DNA from: Pseudomonas sp. B21-040
Lineage (GTDB): Bacteria > Pseudomonadota > Gammaproteobacteria > Pseudomonadales > Pseudomonadaceae
DNA: 64,000 nt
Direction of reading: 5' to 3'
NCBI RefSeq assembly: GCF_024748695.1
Contig: NZ_CP087176.1
Location: 1,543,501 to 1,607,500, forward strand
Position numbers and translations under genes: made by a program. Below are positions 1 through 7,554 of the stretch, piece by piece (position 1 is the stretch's first letter; each line of letters opens with the position of its first letter). The notes beneath the pieces are model-generated. The model saw nothing but the letters and a program-made list of their open reading frames with translations. It was not told where the DNA came from and ran no database searches.

Positions 1-551
1 GTGTTGGTGACCGGAATCGAGATCAGGTGGATGAGGGTCAGCCCCAGGCCGATGGCAATAGGGGCCAGTCCAGCCGGAGCGCGTTTGTCGGTGGCGCCGA
101 GGATGATCAGGATGAACATCGCCGTCATCACCAGTTCACAGACAAAACCTGCCGCCATGGCATAGCCGCCAGGGGAATGTTCACCATAACCGTTGGATGC
201 CAGGCCACCGGCCAGGTCGAAACCGGGTTTGCCGCTGGCAATGAAGTACAGTAATGCGGCTGCAATTATCCCGCCGATGACCTGCGCAATGATGTACGCC
301 GGCAGCTCCTTGGCGGGAAAGCGTCCACCGACTACCAACCCCAATGACACGGCCGGGTTAAGGTGACAACCGGAGATATGGCCAATAGCGAACGCCATGG
401 TCAGCACCGTCAACCCAAACGCCAGGGACACCCCCAGCAAACCGATCCCCACCTCCGGGAAAGCGGCGGCCAGCACCGCACTGCCACACCCCCCCAGCAC
501 CAGCCAGAACGTACCAACCAACTCTGTCGCTGATCGTTTGAATAGAGACAT
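1..551 (-). CDS. aqpZ: Aquaporin Z (3' end cut by window edge)
   Basis: This is the N-terminal part (about 183 residues) of a membrane water channel of the MIP family. Translation of the minus strand from the ATG at 549-551 begins [20 protein letters not shown] and carries the first NPA half-helix motif ([11 protein letters not shown]) and several hydrophobic helices. The frame is still open at base 1, just before the second NPA motif (SVNPARS) would be expected. The reading IPVTNT at the edge matches the family's sequence directly ahead of that motif. The visible length fits a full AqpZ of roughly 230 residues. It likely equilibrates water across the inner membrane. Family assignment is firm; aqpZ rather than glpF rests on the NPA context and the lack of GlpF-type insertions. 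Confidence 0.9.
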   Translation of the reverse strand, partial: MSLFKRSATELVGTFWLVLGGCGSAVLAAAFPEVGIGLLGVSLAFGLTVLTMAFAIGHISGCHLNPAVSLGLVVGGRFPAKELPAYIIAQVIGGIIAAALLYFIASGKPGFDLAGGLASNGYGEHSPGGYAMAAGFVCELVMTAMFILIILGATDKRAPAGLAPIAIGLGLTLIHLISIPVTN

Positions 552-674
552 AGAGCGTGCCCTTTCGAGGTTTTACTGTCTATCGCATCCAGCAGATGGA
601 CTGCAGAACCATCACCAGAACCTTGGCTGAGTACAGCAGGGTTTCAAGAGAATTCCAGCAGGTAGCCGAGGGCC

Positions 675-776
675 GATCGTTCCCACGCTCTGCGTGGGAA
701 TGCTTCAAGGGACGCTCTGCGTCCAGTGACGCGGAGCGTCACCGGCTGCATTCCCACGCAGAGCGAGGGAACGATC
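675..776. repeat. Large palindromic intergenic repeat (GATCGTTCCCACGCTCTGCG type)
   Basis: The sequence starts GATCGTTCCCACGCTCTGCG and ends with its near-complement, with inner dyads (GACGCTCTGCGTC, GACGCGGAGCGTC). A second member of the same family lies at 45908-46019 between gbuA and gbuR. It sits between aqpZ and the ABC exporter and could act as a transcript end or an RNA hairpin. No coding function is seen. Confidence 0.85.
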
Positions 777-803
777 AGACAGGATCTGTGGTGAGAACAA
801 GAC

Positions 804-2636
804 TCAATCGATGCCGACAAAGCCTCCGGTCTGGTGCTGCCACAACCGTGCATACAACCCGCCATGGGCCAGCAGTTCGGCGTGGGTGCCGGTTTCGGCA
901 ATCTTGCCGTTTTCCAGAACCACCAGCCGGTCCATCCGGGCGATGGTCGAAAGTCGGTGAGCGATGGCAATCACGGTTTTGCCCTGCATCAGGGTTTCCA
1001 GGCTTTCCTGGATCGCTGCTTCCACCTCCGAATCCAGTGCCGACGTGGCCTCGTCCATGATCAGGATCGGCGCATCCTTGAGCAGCACGCGAGCAATCGC
1101 AATACGCTGGCGCTGCCCCCCGGAGAGTTTCACCCCGCGTTCACCGACATGCGCATCGAAGCCGGTGCGGCCTTCGGCATCGGACAGCAAGGGGATGAAC
1201 TCGTCGGCGCGGGCCTTGTGGACCGCGTCCCAGAGCTCTGCGTCGGTGGCGTCGGGTTTGCCGTACAGCAAGTTGTCACGGATCGAACGGTGCAACAGCG
1301 ACGTGTCCTGGGTGATCATGCCGATACGCTCGCGCAGGCTTTCCTGGCCGACATCGGCAATGTTCTGGCCATCGATAAGGATTCGCCCTCCCTCCACGTC
1401 ATACAGACGCAGCAGCAGGTTGACCAAGGTCGATTTCCCGGCACCGGAGGGCCCGATCAGGCCGATCTTTTCACCGGCCTTGATGCTCAGGTTGAGGTCG
1501 CCGATGATCCCGCTCTTCTTGCCGTAGTGGAAATCCACGTGCTCGAAACGCACTTCGCCACGGGCGACGGCCAGCGGTTTGGCCTCATCCCGATCGGTCA
1601 CGCTGACCGGTTGCGAGATGGTCTGCAAACCGTCCTGGACCATGCCGATGTTTTCGAAGATGCCCGTGACCACCCACATGATCCAGCCGGACATGTTGAC
1701 GATGCGGATCACCAGGCCAGTGGCCAGGGCAATCGCGCCCACGGAGATCAGCGACTGCGTCCACAGCCACAGCGCCAGGCCGGTGGTGGTGACGATCAGC
1801 AAGCCGTTCATGCTGGTGATGACCACGTCCATGCTGGTGACCACGCGACCGGCCAGTTGGGCCTTCACCGTCTGTTCTTCGATGGCTTCCTTGGCGTACT
1901 GCTGTTCGAAGTTGGTGTGGGCGAACAGTTTCAGCGTGGTGATGTTGGTGTAGCCATCGACGATCCGCCCCATGAGTTTGGAGCGCGCATCGGAAGACAC
2001 CACCGAACGCTCCTTGACCCGTGGCACGAAGTAATAGAGCGCCCCCATGTACGCGGCGATCCAGCTCAGCAACGGGATCATCAAGCGCCAGTCGGCTTCG
2101 GCAAACAACACCAGTGAACTGATCGCATAGATCAGCACGTGCCAGAGCGCATCCACCGCTTGCACGGCCGAATCGCGCAGCGAGTTGCCGGTCTGCATGA
2201 TGCGCTGGGCGATGCGCCCGGCGAAGTCGTTCTGGAAGAAATTGAGGCTCTGTTTGAGCACGTAACTGTGGTTCTGCCAGCGGATCATGCTGGTCATGCT
2301 GGGGCTCAGGGTCTGGTGCACCAGCAAGTCATGCAGGCCAACGAACACCGGGCGCAGGATCAGCGCCACCACGGCCATCCAGGCCAGTTCAATGCCGTGT
2401 TCCTTGAAGAAGTCGGCACCGGGCGTGCCTTGGGCGAGGTCGATGATGCGGCTCAGGTAGCTGAACAGCGCCACTTCGATCAGTGCGCCGAACAGGCCGA
2501 CGATCAGCAGGGCGGCGAAGCTTGGCCAGACCTGCTTGAGGTAGTAGGTATAAAAAGGGAGAACGCGATCCGGCGGAGCGGCCGTCGGGGCGTCGCGAAA
2601 CACGTCGATCAGTTGTTCAAAACGGCGATAAAGCAT
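804..2636 (-). CDS. ABC exporter, fused permease and ATPase
   Basis: This 610-residue half-transporter would work as a homodimer in the inner membrane. The N-terminal part (about residues 35-330) holds the hydrophobic exporter core. The C-terminal part is a complete ATPase: Walker A GPSGAGKST (395-403), signature LSGGQ (about 504), Walker B ILIMDEATSALD (about 524) and the switch histidine in AIAHR (about 560). The substrate cannot be read from sequence; the family spans lipid, drug and peptide exporters (MsbA/YojI-like). The start at 2636 is preceded by a Shine-Dalgarno-like AAGGAG 24 bases upstream, with a small hairpin (2645-2658) between them that could shorten the effective spacing. It is flanked by aqpZ and the cyclophilin gene without obvious functional linkage. 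Confidence 0.9.
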   Translation of the reverse strand: MLYRRFEQLIDVFRDAPTAAPPDRVLPFYTYYLKQVWPSFAALLIVGLFGALIEVALFSYLSRIIDLAQGTPGADFFKEHGIELAWMAVVALILRPVFVGLHDLLVHQTLSPSMTSMIRWQNHSYVLKQSLNFFQNDFAGRIAQRIMQTGNSLRDSAVQAVDALWHVLIYAISSLVLFAEADWRLMIPLLSWIAAYMGALYYFVPRVKERSVVSSDARSKLMGRIVDGYTNITTLKLFAHTNFEQQYAKEAIEEQTVKAQLAGRVVTSMDVVITSMNGLLIVTTTGLALWLWTQSLISVGAIALATGLVIRIVNMSGWIMWVVTGIFENIGMVQDGLQTISQPVSVTDRDEAKPLAVARGEVRFEHVDFHYGKKSGIIGDLNLSIKAGEKIGLIGPSGAGKSTLVNLLLRLYDVEGGRILIDGQNIADVGQESLRERIGMITQDTSLLHRSIRDNLLYGKPDATDAELWDAVHKARADEFIPLLSDAEGRTGFDAHVGERGVKLSGGQRQRIAIARVLLKDAPILIMDEATSALDSEVEAAIQESLETLMQGKTVIAIAHRLSTIARMDRLVVLENGKIAETGTHAELLAHGGLYARLWQHQTGGFVGID

Positions 2637-2729
2637 CAGTTTCTCGCCCGTAAACGGGCTCTCCTTTAAACGGTTTGAGCGTTGCCGGCAAAACCGGCAA
2701 CGGCTCTGACATCCCTGTCCAGCTTAGTC

Positions 2730-3287
2730 TCAGTCGATGCGCTTGGCCGACTTGATGAGGACCGGGTCGGCCGGCACGTCTTTCATGCCACCACGTACAG
2801 TGGTCGGCGAGTTGACGATGATGTCGACCACGTCCATGCCTTTGACCACTTTGCCGAACACGGCGTAGCCATCGCCCTGATCAAGGAAATCGTTGTCCTT
2901 GACGTTGATGAAGAACTGGCTGGTGGCCGAATCAGGCGCCGAGGTGCGTGCCATGGACAAGGTGCCACGAACGTTGACCAGACCGTTCTTGTGTTCGTTC
3001 TTGATCGCGTCCTTGGTTTCTTTTTGTTGCATTTGTTGGGTGAACCCGCCGCCCTGGACCATGAATCCAGGAATCACACGGTGGAAAATCGTGTTGTTGT
3101 AGAAGCCGCTGTCGACGTAATCAAGAAAGTTCTTGGTACTGATCGGCGCCTTGACCGGGTCCAGTTCGATTTCAATCTGGCCGTTGGTGGTTTCCAGCAG
3201 AACGTGCGGCGCCTTGGCAGGCGTCGCAGCCATCAGGTTGGCAGCAAACAGCACGGAGCCGGCGACGAGGGCGATTTTTTTCAGCAT
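2730..3287 (-). CDS. ppiA: Periplasmic peptidyl-prolyl cis-trans isomerase (cyclophilin)
   Basis: This 185-residue protein begins with a clear signal peptide ([20 protein letters not shown]), so it acts in the periplasm. The mature part is one cyclophilin domain with [13 protein letters not shown] and SQFFIN, the active-site stretches of the family, which catalyse proline isomerisation during protein folding. Its start lies inside the 3' end of the alpha/beta hydrolase gene (7-base overlap). The LysR gene, the hydrolase gene and this gene therefore look like one minus-strand operon, with this gene last. The cyclophilin call is firm; ppiA versus a cytoplasmic paralogue is decided by the signal peptide. 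Confidence 0.9.
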   Translation of the reverse strand: MLKKIALVAGSVLFAANLMAATPAKAPHVLLETTNGQIEIELDPVKAPISTKNFLDYVDSGFYNNTIFHRVIPGFMVQGGGFTQQMQQKETKDAIKNEHKNGLVNVRGTLSMARTSAPDSATSQFFINVKDNDFLDQGDGYAVFGKVVKGMDVVDIIVNSPTTVRGGMKDVPADPVLIKSAKRID

Positions 3288-4096
3288 GGGTCAGTGATCC
3301 TGAGTGGGGTGGTGTCGACTGCGGTGAGAAACTCGAGCAGTGTGTGGTTGAAGTGTTCGGGCTGGTCCAGCGGGGTGGCGTGGCGCGAATCGGCGATCAC
3401 CACCAGCCGCGCATCGGGCAGCAGTTTTACATAGGTTTCCTTCAGTGCAACCGGGGTGTAATCACGGTCGGCACTGACGATGAGGGTTGGACAGGAGACC
3501 CTCGAAAGTCGTTCCTGGACTCCCCAGCCAACAATGGCATCGAAGCTGGCGAGATAAGCATGTTTGTCGTTTTTTGCCCAGCGCGCGGCCATTTTTTGTC
3601 GCAGGTCCGCCTGTTCCGGTTTCGGAAACAGCTTGTCGCCGAGGGCTTTGCCGATGGTACCCAAACTGAGGACGCGCATCAGGCTCCAGCGTTTGAACCA
3701 CTGCCAATAATCGTCGCGACTGCGTAATTTGACCTGTGGCGCACTATTCACGATGGTCAGGCTCTTGAGTAATTGCGGTTGATCCACGGCCAGTTGAAAA
3801 CCGATCATGCCGCCCATCGACAGCCCCACGTAGTGCACCGGGCCGAGGTTCAAATGTTCGATCAGCGCGATCAGGTCAGCGCTGAAACCGGCAATACTGT
3901 AGCGCTCGCGGGGCTTGTCGGAGCGACCGTGGCCACGCACATCAGGGACGATCACCCGGTAGCGCGCAGACAGTGCAGGGATCTGCATTTCCCAGTCCAG
4001 CGTGCTGGAACCCAGGCCGTGGACCAGCAGCAACGGCGTGCCATGGCCATATTCCTCGTAGTGCAGGTTGCAACCTTCATGTTCGAAATAGGCCAT
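3281..4096 (-). CDS. Alpha/beta hydrolase
   Basis: This 271-residue protein has the alpha/beta-hydrolase layout. An oxyanion region [10 protein letters not shown] (residues 23-32) and [10 protein letters not shown] (51-60) precede the nucleophile elbow GLSMGG with Ser93, followed by an acid in SADRDYTP (Asp210 or Asp212) and the histidine in SRHATPLDQ (His239). The overall sequence resembles 3-oxoadipate enol-lactonase (PcaD) and related esterases, but no beta-ketoadipate genes are nearby, so the substrate is open. It has no signal peptide and should be cytoplasmic. The gene begins 14 bases after the LysR gene ends and overlaps ppiA by 7 bases, so co-transcription is likely. Confidence 0.85.
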   Translation of the reverse strand: MAYFEHEGCNLHYEEYGHGTPLLLVHGLGSSTLDWEMQIPALSARYRVIVPDVRGHGRSDKPRERYSIAGFSADLIALIEHLNLGPVHYVGLSMGGMIGFQLAVDQPQLLKSLTIVNSAPQVKLRSRDDYWQWFKRWSLMRVLSLGTIGKALGDKLFPKPEQADLRQKMAARWAKNDKHAYLASFDAIVGWGVQERLSRVSCPTLIVSADRDYTPVALKETYVKLLPDARLVVIADSRHATPLDQPEHFNHTLLEFLTAVDTTPLRITDPC

Positions 4097-4110
4097 GCAG
4101 ATACTCCTTA

Positions 4111-5034
4111 TCAGGCTTGTTCAGGGGCGGCGAAAGGCGCGTCCAGCGGTGCGGTGTCGAAGGTGCGCAGCAGTTCAATGAGAATCTGCGTCGCCGGCCC
4201 CAAGGGTTTGTCCTTGTTCGAATACAGGTAAAAACTCGGGTTGCGGCTGCCGCCCTGATCCAACGGTAGCAGCTTGAGCGTGCCTTCCTTGAGTTCTCGT
4301 TCGATCATGTGCCGGGGCAGCCAGGCGAACCCCAGGCCGCTGCTGACAAACGTCGCGGCGGTGGCCAGGCTGCCGACGGTCCAGCGCTGTTCGGCTCCAA
4401 GCCAGCCGACGTCGCGCGGTTGTTGCCGACCGGAGTCGCGGATCACCACTTGCATCTGGCTTTCCAGGTCCTGGAAATTCAACTCACGGTTGAGGCGGTG
4501 CAGCGCATGTTCGGGATGGGCCACTGCGACGAATTCTACGTCGCTCAACTCCGCTCCCAGATAACCCGGGATGCTCAATCCCGTGATCGCCAGGTCGGCC
4601 ACACCTTCGAGCAAAACTTCCTCCACGCCCGAAAGCACCTCTTCACGCAGGCGAACCCGGCAGCCGCGGCTTTGCGGCATGAACGCGGTCAAGGCGCGGA
4701 CGAGGCGGGCGCTTGGGTATGCCGCGTCGACTACCAGTCGCACTTCGGCTTCCCAGCCTTGCTCCATATGATGGGCCAGGTCTTCGAGCTGACTGGCCTG
4801 TTTCACCAGTTGCCGGGAGCGACGCAGCAACACGCCGCCGGCTTCGGTCAGCACCGCTTTGCGACCGTCAATGCGCAACAGCGGCACGCCGAGCTGGTCT
4901 TGCATGCGGGCCACGGTGTAGCTCACCGATGATTGCGAGCGGTGCAGCGCTTCGGCGGCCTGGGCGAAACCACCGTGGTCGACCACGGCTTGCAATGTTC
5001 GCCATTGATCAAGGGTCACGCGGGGCGCTTTCAT
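4111..5034 (-). CDS. LysR-family transcriptional regulator
   Basis: The protein is 307 residues from the ATG at 5032-5034. The open frame continues upstream, but this start has an AGAGGAG Shine-Dalgarno sequence about 6 bases before it and gives the standard LysR N-terminus (MKAPRVTLDQWRTLQAVVDHGG). The winged helix-turn-helix spans about residues 5-65 (FAQAAEALHRSQSSVSYTV), followed by a substrate-binding domain. It lies directly upstream of the hydrolase and ppiA on the same strand, unlike the usual divergent arrangement, and diverges from the small secreted protein gene at 5083. Its target and effector cannot be read from sequence. Confidence 0.88.
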   Translation of the reverse strand: MKAPRVTLDQWRTLQAVVDHGGFAQAAEALHRSQSSVSYTVARMQDQLGVPLLRIDGRKAVLTEAGGVLLRRSRQLVKQASQLEDLAHHMEQGWEAEVRLVVDAAYPSARLVRALTAFMPQSRGCRVRLREEVLSGVEEVLLEGVADLAITGLSIPGYLGAELSDVEFVAVAHPEHALHRLNRELNFQDLESQMQVVIRDSGRQQPRDVGWLGAEQRWTVGSLATAATFVSSGLGFAWLPRHMIERELKEGTLKLLPLDQGGSRNPSFYLYSNKDKPLGPATQILIELLRTFDTAPLDAPFAAPEQA

Positions 5035-5082
5035 GAATGGCTCCTCTTGTCCTAAGCTGGCAGCCCTTTTGGAGACTGCTGA

Positions 5083-5412
5083 ATGAAAAAGCTTTGCTGT
5101 GTGGTATCGGGTTGTGTGCTGCTGGCGATGCTGCCGCTGACGGCGTTTGCTTATCCGATCGATGTGCAGAAAAAACTCAACGGCTTGAAGATCGATTACG
5201 AGACCTTCGATACGGATAACGACATCGGCTCCATCCGGGTGGCTAACTACGGCGACGTCGATGCTACCTGCAAGGCGGTTTTCAGCAATGGTCCGGAAGC
5301 GCCGCGTACGCGCACGATCGATGTGCCTGCCGGCAAACATAAAAACGCCACCGCGAAGTTCACCCGCAGCATTATCAAGCTGCGTATCGAGCTGACCTGC
5401 ACCCCGAAATGA
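5083..5412 (+). CDS. Small secreted protein of unknown function
   Basis: This 109-residue protein has a signal peptide (MKKLCCVVSGCVLLAMLPLTAFA) and a mature part of about 86 residues. The mature part has two cysteines, one in DVDATCKAVFS and one in ELTCTPK at the end, which could form a disulfide in the periplasm. Beta-rich spacing (SIRVANYG, LRIELTC) suggests a small beta-sandwich. It starts 48 bases from the divergent LysR gene, so the two may share a control region. A REP palindrome follows directly. I do not recognise the family and assign no function. Confidence 0.75.
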   Translation: MKKLCCVVSGCVLLAMLPLTAFAYPIDVQKKLNGLKIDYETFDTDNDIGSIRVANYGDVDATCKAVFSNGPEAPRTRTIDVPAGKHKNATAKFTRSIIKLRIELTCTPK

Positions 5413-5423
5413 CTGCAATCTCT

Positions 5424-5514
5424 TGTAGGAGCTGAGCTTGCTCGCGATAGCGGTGTGTCATTTAATTTGATGTCGGCTGACACACCGCTATCGCGAGCAA
5501 GCTCAGCTCCTACA
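5424..5514. repeat. REP/BIME palindrome (TGTAGGAGCTG type)
   Basis: Two inverted arms (TGTAGGAGCTGAGCTTGCTC and its complement) are separated by a short centre. This is the common Pseudomonas REP pair. The same type recurs at 6421-6514, and TGTGGGAGC variants lie at 14845, 32996 and 42662. It lies just after the small secreted protein gene. Confidence 0.92.
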
Positions 5515-5643
5515 AAGGCATGCTCAGCTTATAAACGAATTAATTGATGGGTTATAGCAGTTATTTGCGCTTTTTCATCGATTTGACTCTGTTTAATCTT
5601 CACTCCATCGACTTACAGCATTCTCAGATGGAGCCTACAACCT

Positions 5644-6243
5644 ATGTCACGCGTTCTGATCATCGAAAGCAGCGCCCGCCAGCAAGACTCGGTTTCCCGT
5701 CAGCTGACCCAGACCTTCATCAGCCAGTGGAAAGTCGCCCATCCGGCTGACCAGATCACTGTTCGTGACCTGGCCGTCAACCCGGTGCCGCACCTGGACA
5801 TCAATCTGTTGGGCGGCTGGATGAAACCGGCCGAGCAACGTAGCGACATCGAACAGGCATCACTGGAACGCTCCAACGAGCTGACCGATGAACTGCTGGC
5901 CGCCGATGTGCTGGTCATGGCCGCACCGATGTACAACTTCGCTATTCCCAGCACGCTCAAAGCCTGGCTCGACCATGTGTTGCGTGCCGGCGTGACCTTC
6001 AAATACACCGAGACCGGCCCGCAAGGTCTGCTCAGCGGCAAGCGTGCCTACGTGCTGACCGCTCGCGGCGGGATCTACGCAGGCAGCACATCGGATCACC
6101 AGGAACCGTACCTGCGTCAGGTCATGGGCTTCATCGGCATCCACGACGTGACCTTTATTCACGCCGAAGGCATGAACCTGGGCGGCGACTTCCAGGAGAA
6201 GGGCTTGAACCAGGCCAACGCCAAGCTTTCTCAGGTCGCCTGA
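5644..6243 (+). CDS. azoR: FMN-dependent NADH-azoreductase
   Basis: This 199-residue cytoplasmic flavodoxin-fold enzyme uses FMN and NAD(P)H to reduce azo bonds and quinones. The N-terminus MSRVLIIESSARQQDSVSR supplies the FMN phosphate loop. APMYNFAIPSTLKAWLDHV and TARGGIY are the flavin-contact and active-site stretches typical of the AzoR family, and length and order match it fully. Pseudomonas usually carries several paralogues. It is a single gene with REP elements on both sides and a Rho-independent terminator at 6353-6390. Physiological substrates are probably quinones rather than dyes. Confidence 0.92.
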   Translation: MSRVLIIESSARQQDSVSRQLTQTFISQWKVAHPADQITVRDLAVNPVPHLDINLLGGWMKPAEQRSDIEQASLERSNELTDELLAADVLVMAAPMYNFAIPSTLKAWLDHVLRAGVTFKYTETGPQGLLSGKRAYVLTARGGIYAGSTSDHQEPYLRQVMGFIGIHDVTFIHAEGMNLGGDFQEKGLNQANAKLSQVA

Positions 6244-6352
6244 TCCTTTAATCGCCAGATAATCACTGGATGGTCTAGTGACCTGGCGCAACCCCTTCAC
6301 GGCTTTACGCGCATCGAACCTCCCTTTGCACTTTTTGCTCCTGAGTGCTGTC

Positions 6353-6390
6353 GCCCGATTGAACGCTTTAGCGAGATCGGGCTTTTTTTT
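6353..6390 (+). terminator. Rho-independent terminator after azoR
   Basis: A GCCCGAT stem (6353-6359) pairs with ATCGGGC (6376-6382) and is followed by eight Ts. It lies 110 bases after the azoR stop. Confidence 0.9.
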
Positions 6391-6420
6391 GCCTGCGATT
6401 TGATGGGCACACACATAACC

Positions 6421-6514
6421 CTGTAGGAGCTGAGCTTGCTCGCGATAGCGGTGTACCCGCCGATATCCATGTTGAATGTGGCCCCCTCATCGCGAGCAAG
6501 CTCAGCTCCTACAG
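6421..6514. repeat. REP/BIME palindrome
   Basis: This is the same TGTAGGAGCTGAGCTTGCTC arm as at 5424, with its inverted partner ending at 6514. With the terminator at 6353 it accounts for most of the 346-base gap between azoR and the EamA gene; I see no gene in that gap. Confidence 0.92.
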
Positions 6515-6589
6515 GGCTGTGTGTCGTCTGACGATTCGCTGTGACGGGTAAAACCCGCTATCGTCGCCGCCATTCGAAATGAGGCGAGC

Positions 6590-7456
6590 ATGGGCTATCT
6601 ACTTTTTGTCACGCTGATCCAGGCGTTTTCCTTCAGTTTGATCGGCGAATACCTGGCCGGTCACGTCGACAGTTATTTCGCGGTACTGGTGCGCGTAGTG
6701 CTGGCGGGACTGGTGTTCATTCCGTTGACGCGCTGGCGTTCGGTGGAGCCTGCGTTCATGCGCGGCATGCTGTTGATCGGCGCGTTGCAGTTCGGCGTGA
6801 CATACGTGTGCCTGTACCTGAGCTTCCGGGTACTGACGGTGCCGGAAGTGTTGCTGTTCACCATCCTCACGCCATTGCACGTGACCTTGATCGAAGACGC
6901 GCTGAACCGGCGTTTCAATCCGTGGGCGTTGATTGCCGCAGTGGTGGCGGTGATGGGCGCAGCGGTGATTCGCTACGACCGGATCAACCCGGATTTCTTC
7001 ATGGGGTTCTTGCTGCTGCAACTGGCCAACTTCACCTACGCTGCCGGCCAGGTGCTTTACAAACATCTGGTGGCCCGCCATCCGAGCGATCTGCCGCATT
7101 ACCGGCGATTCGGTTACTTCTATCTGGGGGCATTGGCGGTGGCATTGCCCGCATTCCTGCTGTTTGGCAAACAAAACTTCCTGCCCGAAGCGCCGCTGCA
7201 ATGGGGCGTGCTGGTGTTCCTCGGCCTGGTCTCGACGGCGCTGGGTTTGTATTGGTGGAACAAGGGCGCCTGTCTGGTGAATGGCGGGACGCTGGCGGTG
7301 ATGAACAATCTGCACGTGCCGGTGGGGTTGTTGATCAATCTGCTGATCTGGAATCAGCATGAGGAGTTGGGACGGTTGCTTCTCGGTGGGTCGGTGATTT
7401 TGATGGCGGTGTGGGGCAGCCGGTTGGGGATTCGCAAACCGCTAGTCATCCGCTGA
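6590..7456 (+). CDS. EamA/DMT-family transporter (carboxylate/amino acid/amine type)
   Basis: This 288-residue inner-membrane protein is almost entirely hydrophobic, with about ten predicted helices in two EamA repeats (about residues 5-130 and 145-280), the drug/metabolite transporter layout. Sequence patterns such as YVCLYLSFRVLTVPEVLLF and STALGLYWWNKGACLVNGG match the carboxylate/amino acid/amine transporter branch. The direction is probably export of a small metabolite, but the substrate is unknown. It is a single gene, with the bacteriocin island starting 98 bases downstream. Confidence 0.85.
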   Translation: MGYLLFVTLIQAFSFSLIGEYLAGHVDSYFAVLVRVVLAGLVFIPLTRWRSVEPAFMRGMLLIGALQFGVTYVCLYLSFRVLTVPEVLLFTILTPLHVTLIEDALNRRFNPWALIAAVVAVMGAAVIRYDRINPDFFMGFLLLQLANFTYAAGQVLYKHLVARHPSDLPHYRRFGYFYLGALAVALPAFLLFGKQNFLPEAPLQWGVLVFLGLVSTALGLYWWNKGACLVNGGTLAVMNNLHVPVGLLINLLIWNQHEELGRLLLGGSVILMAVWGSRLGIRKPLVIR

Positions 7457-7554
7457 ATCGCCAATCAGCCATTATTTTTCATTGCGATAACTATGTACCG
7501 CACCTGACAAACGCTTAATCGACACGCTGTGCCCTACAGACAAGGAGTGACTGT

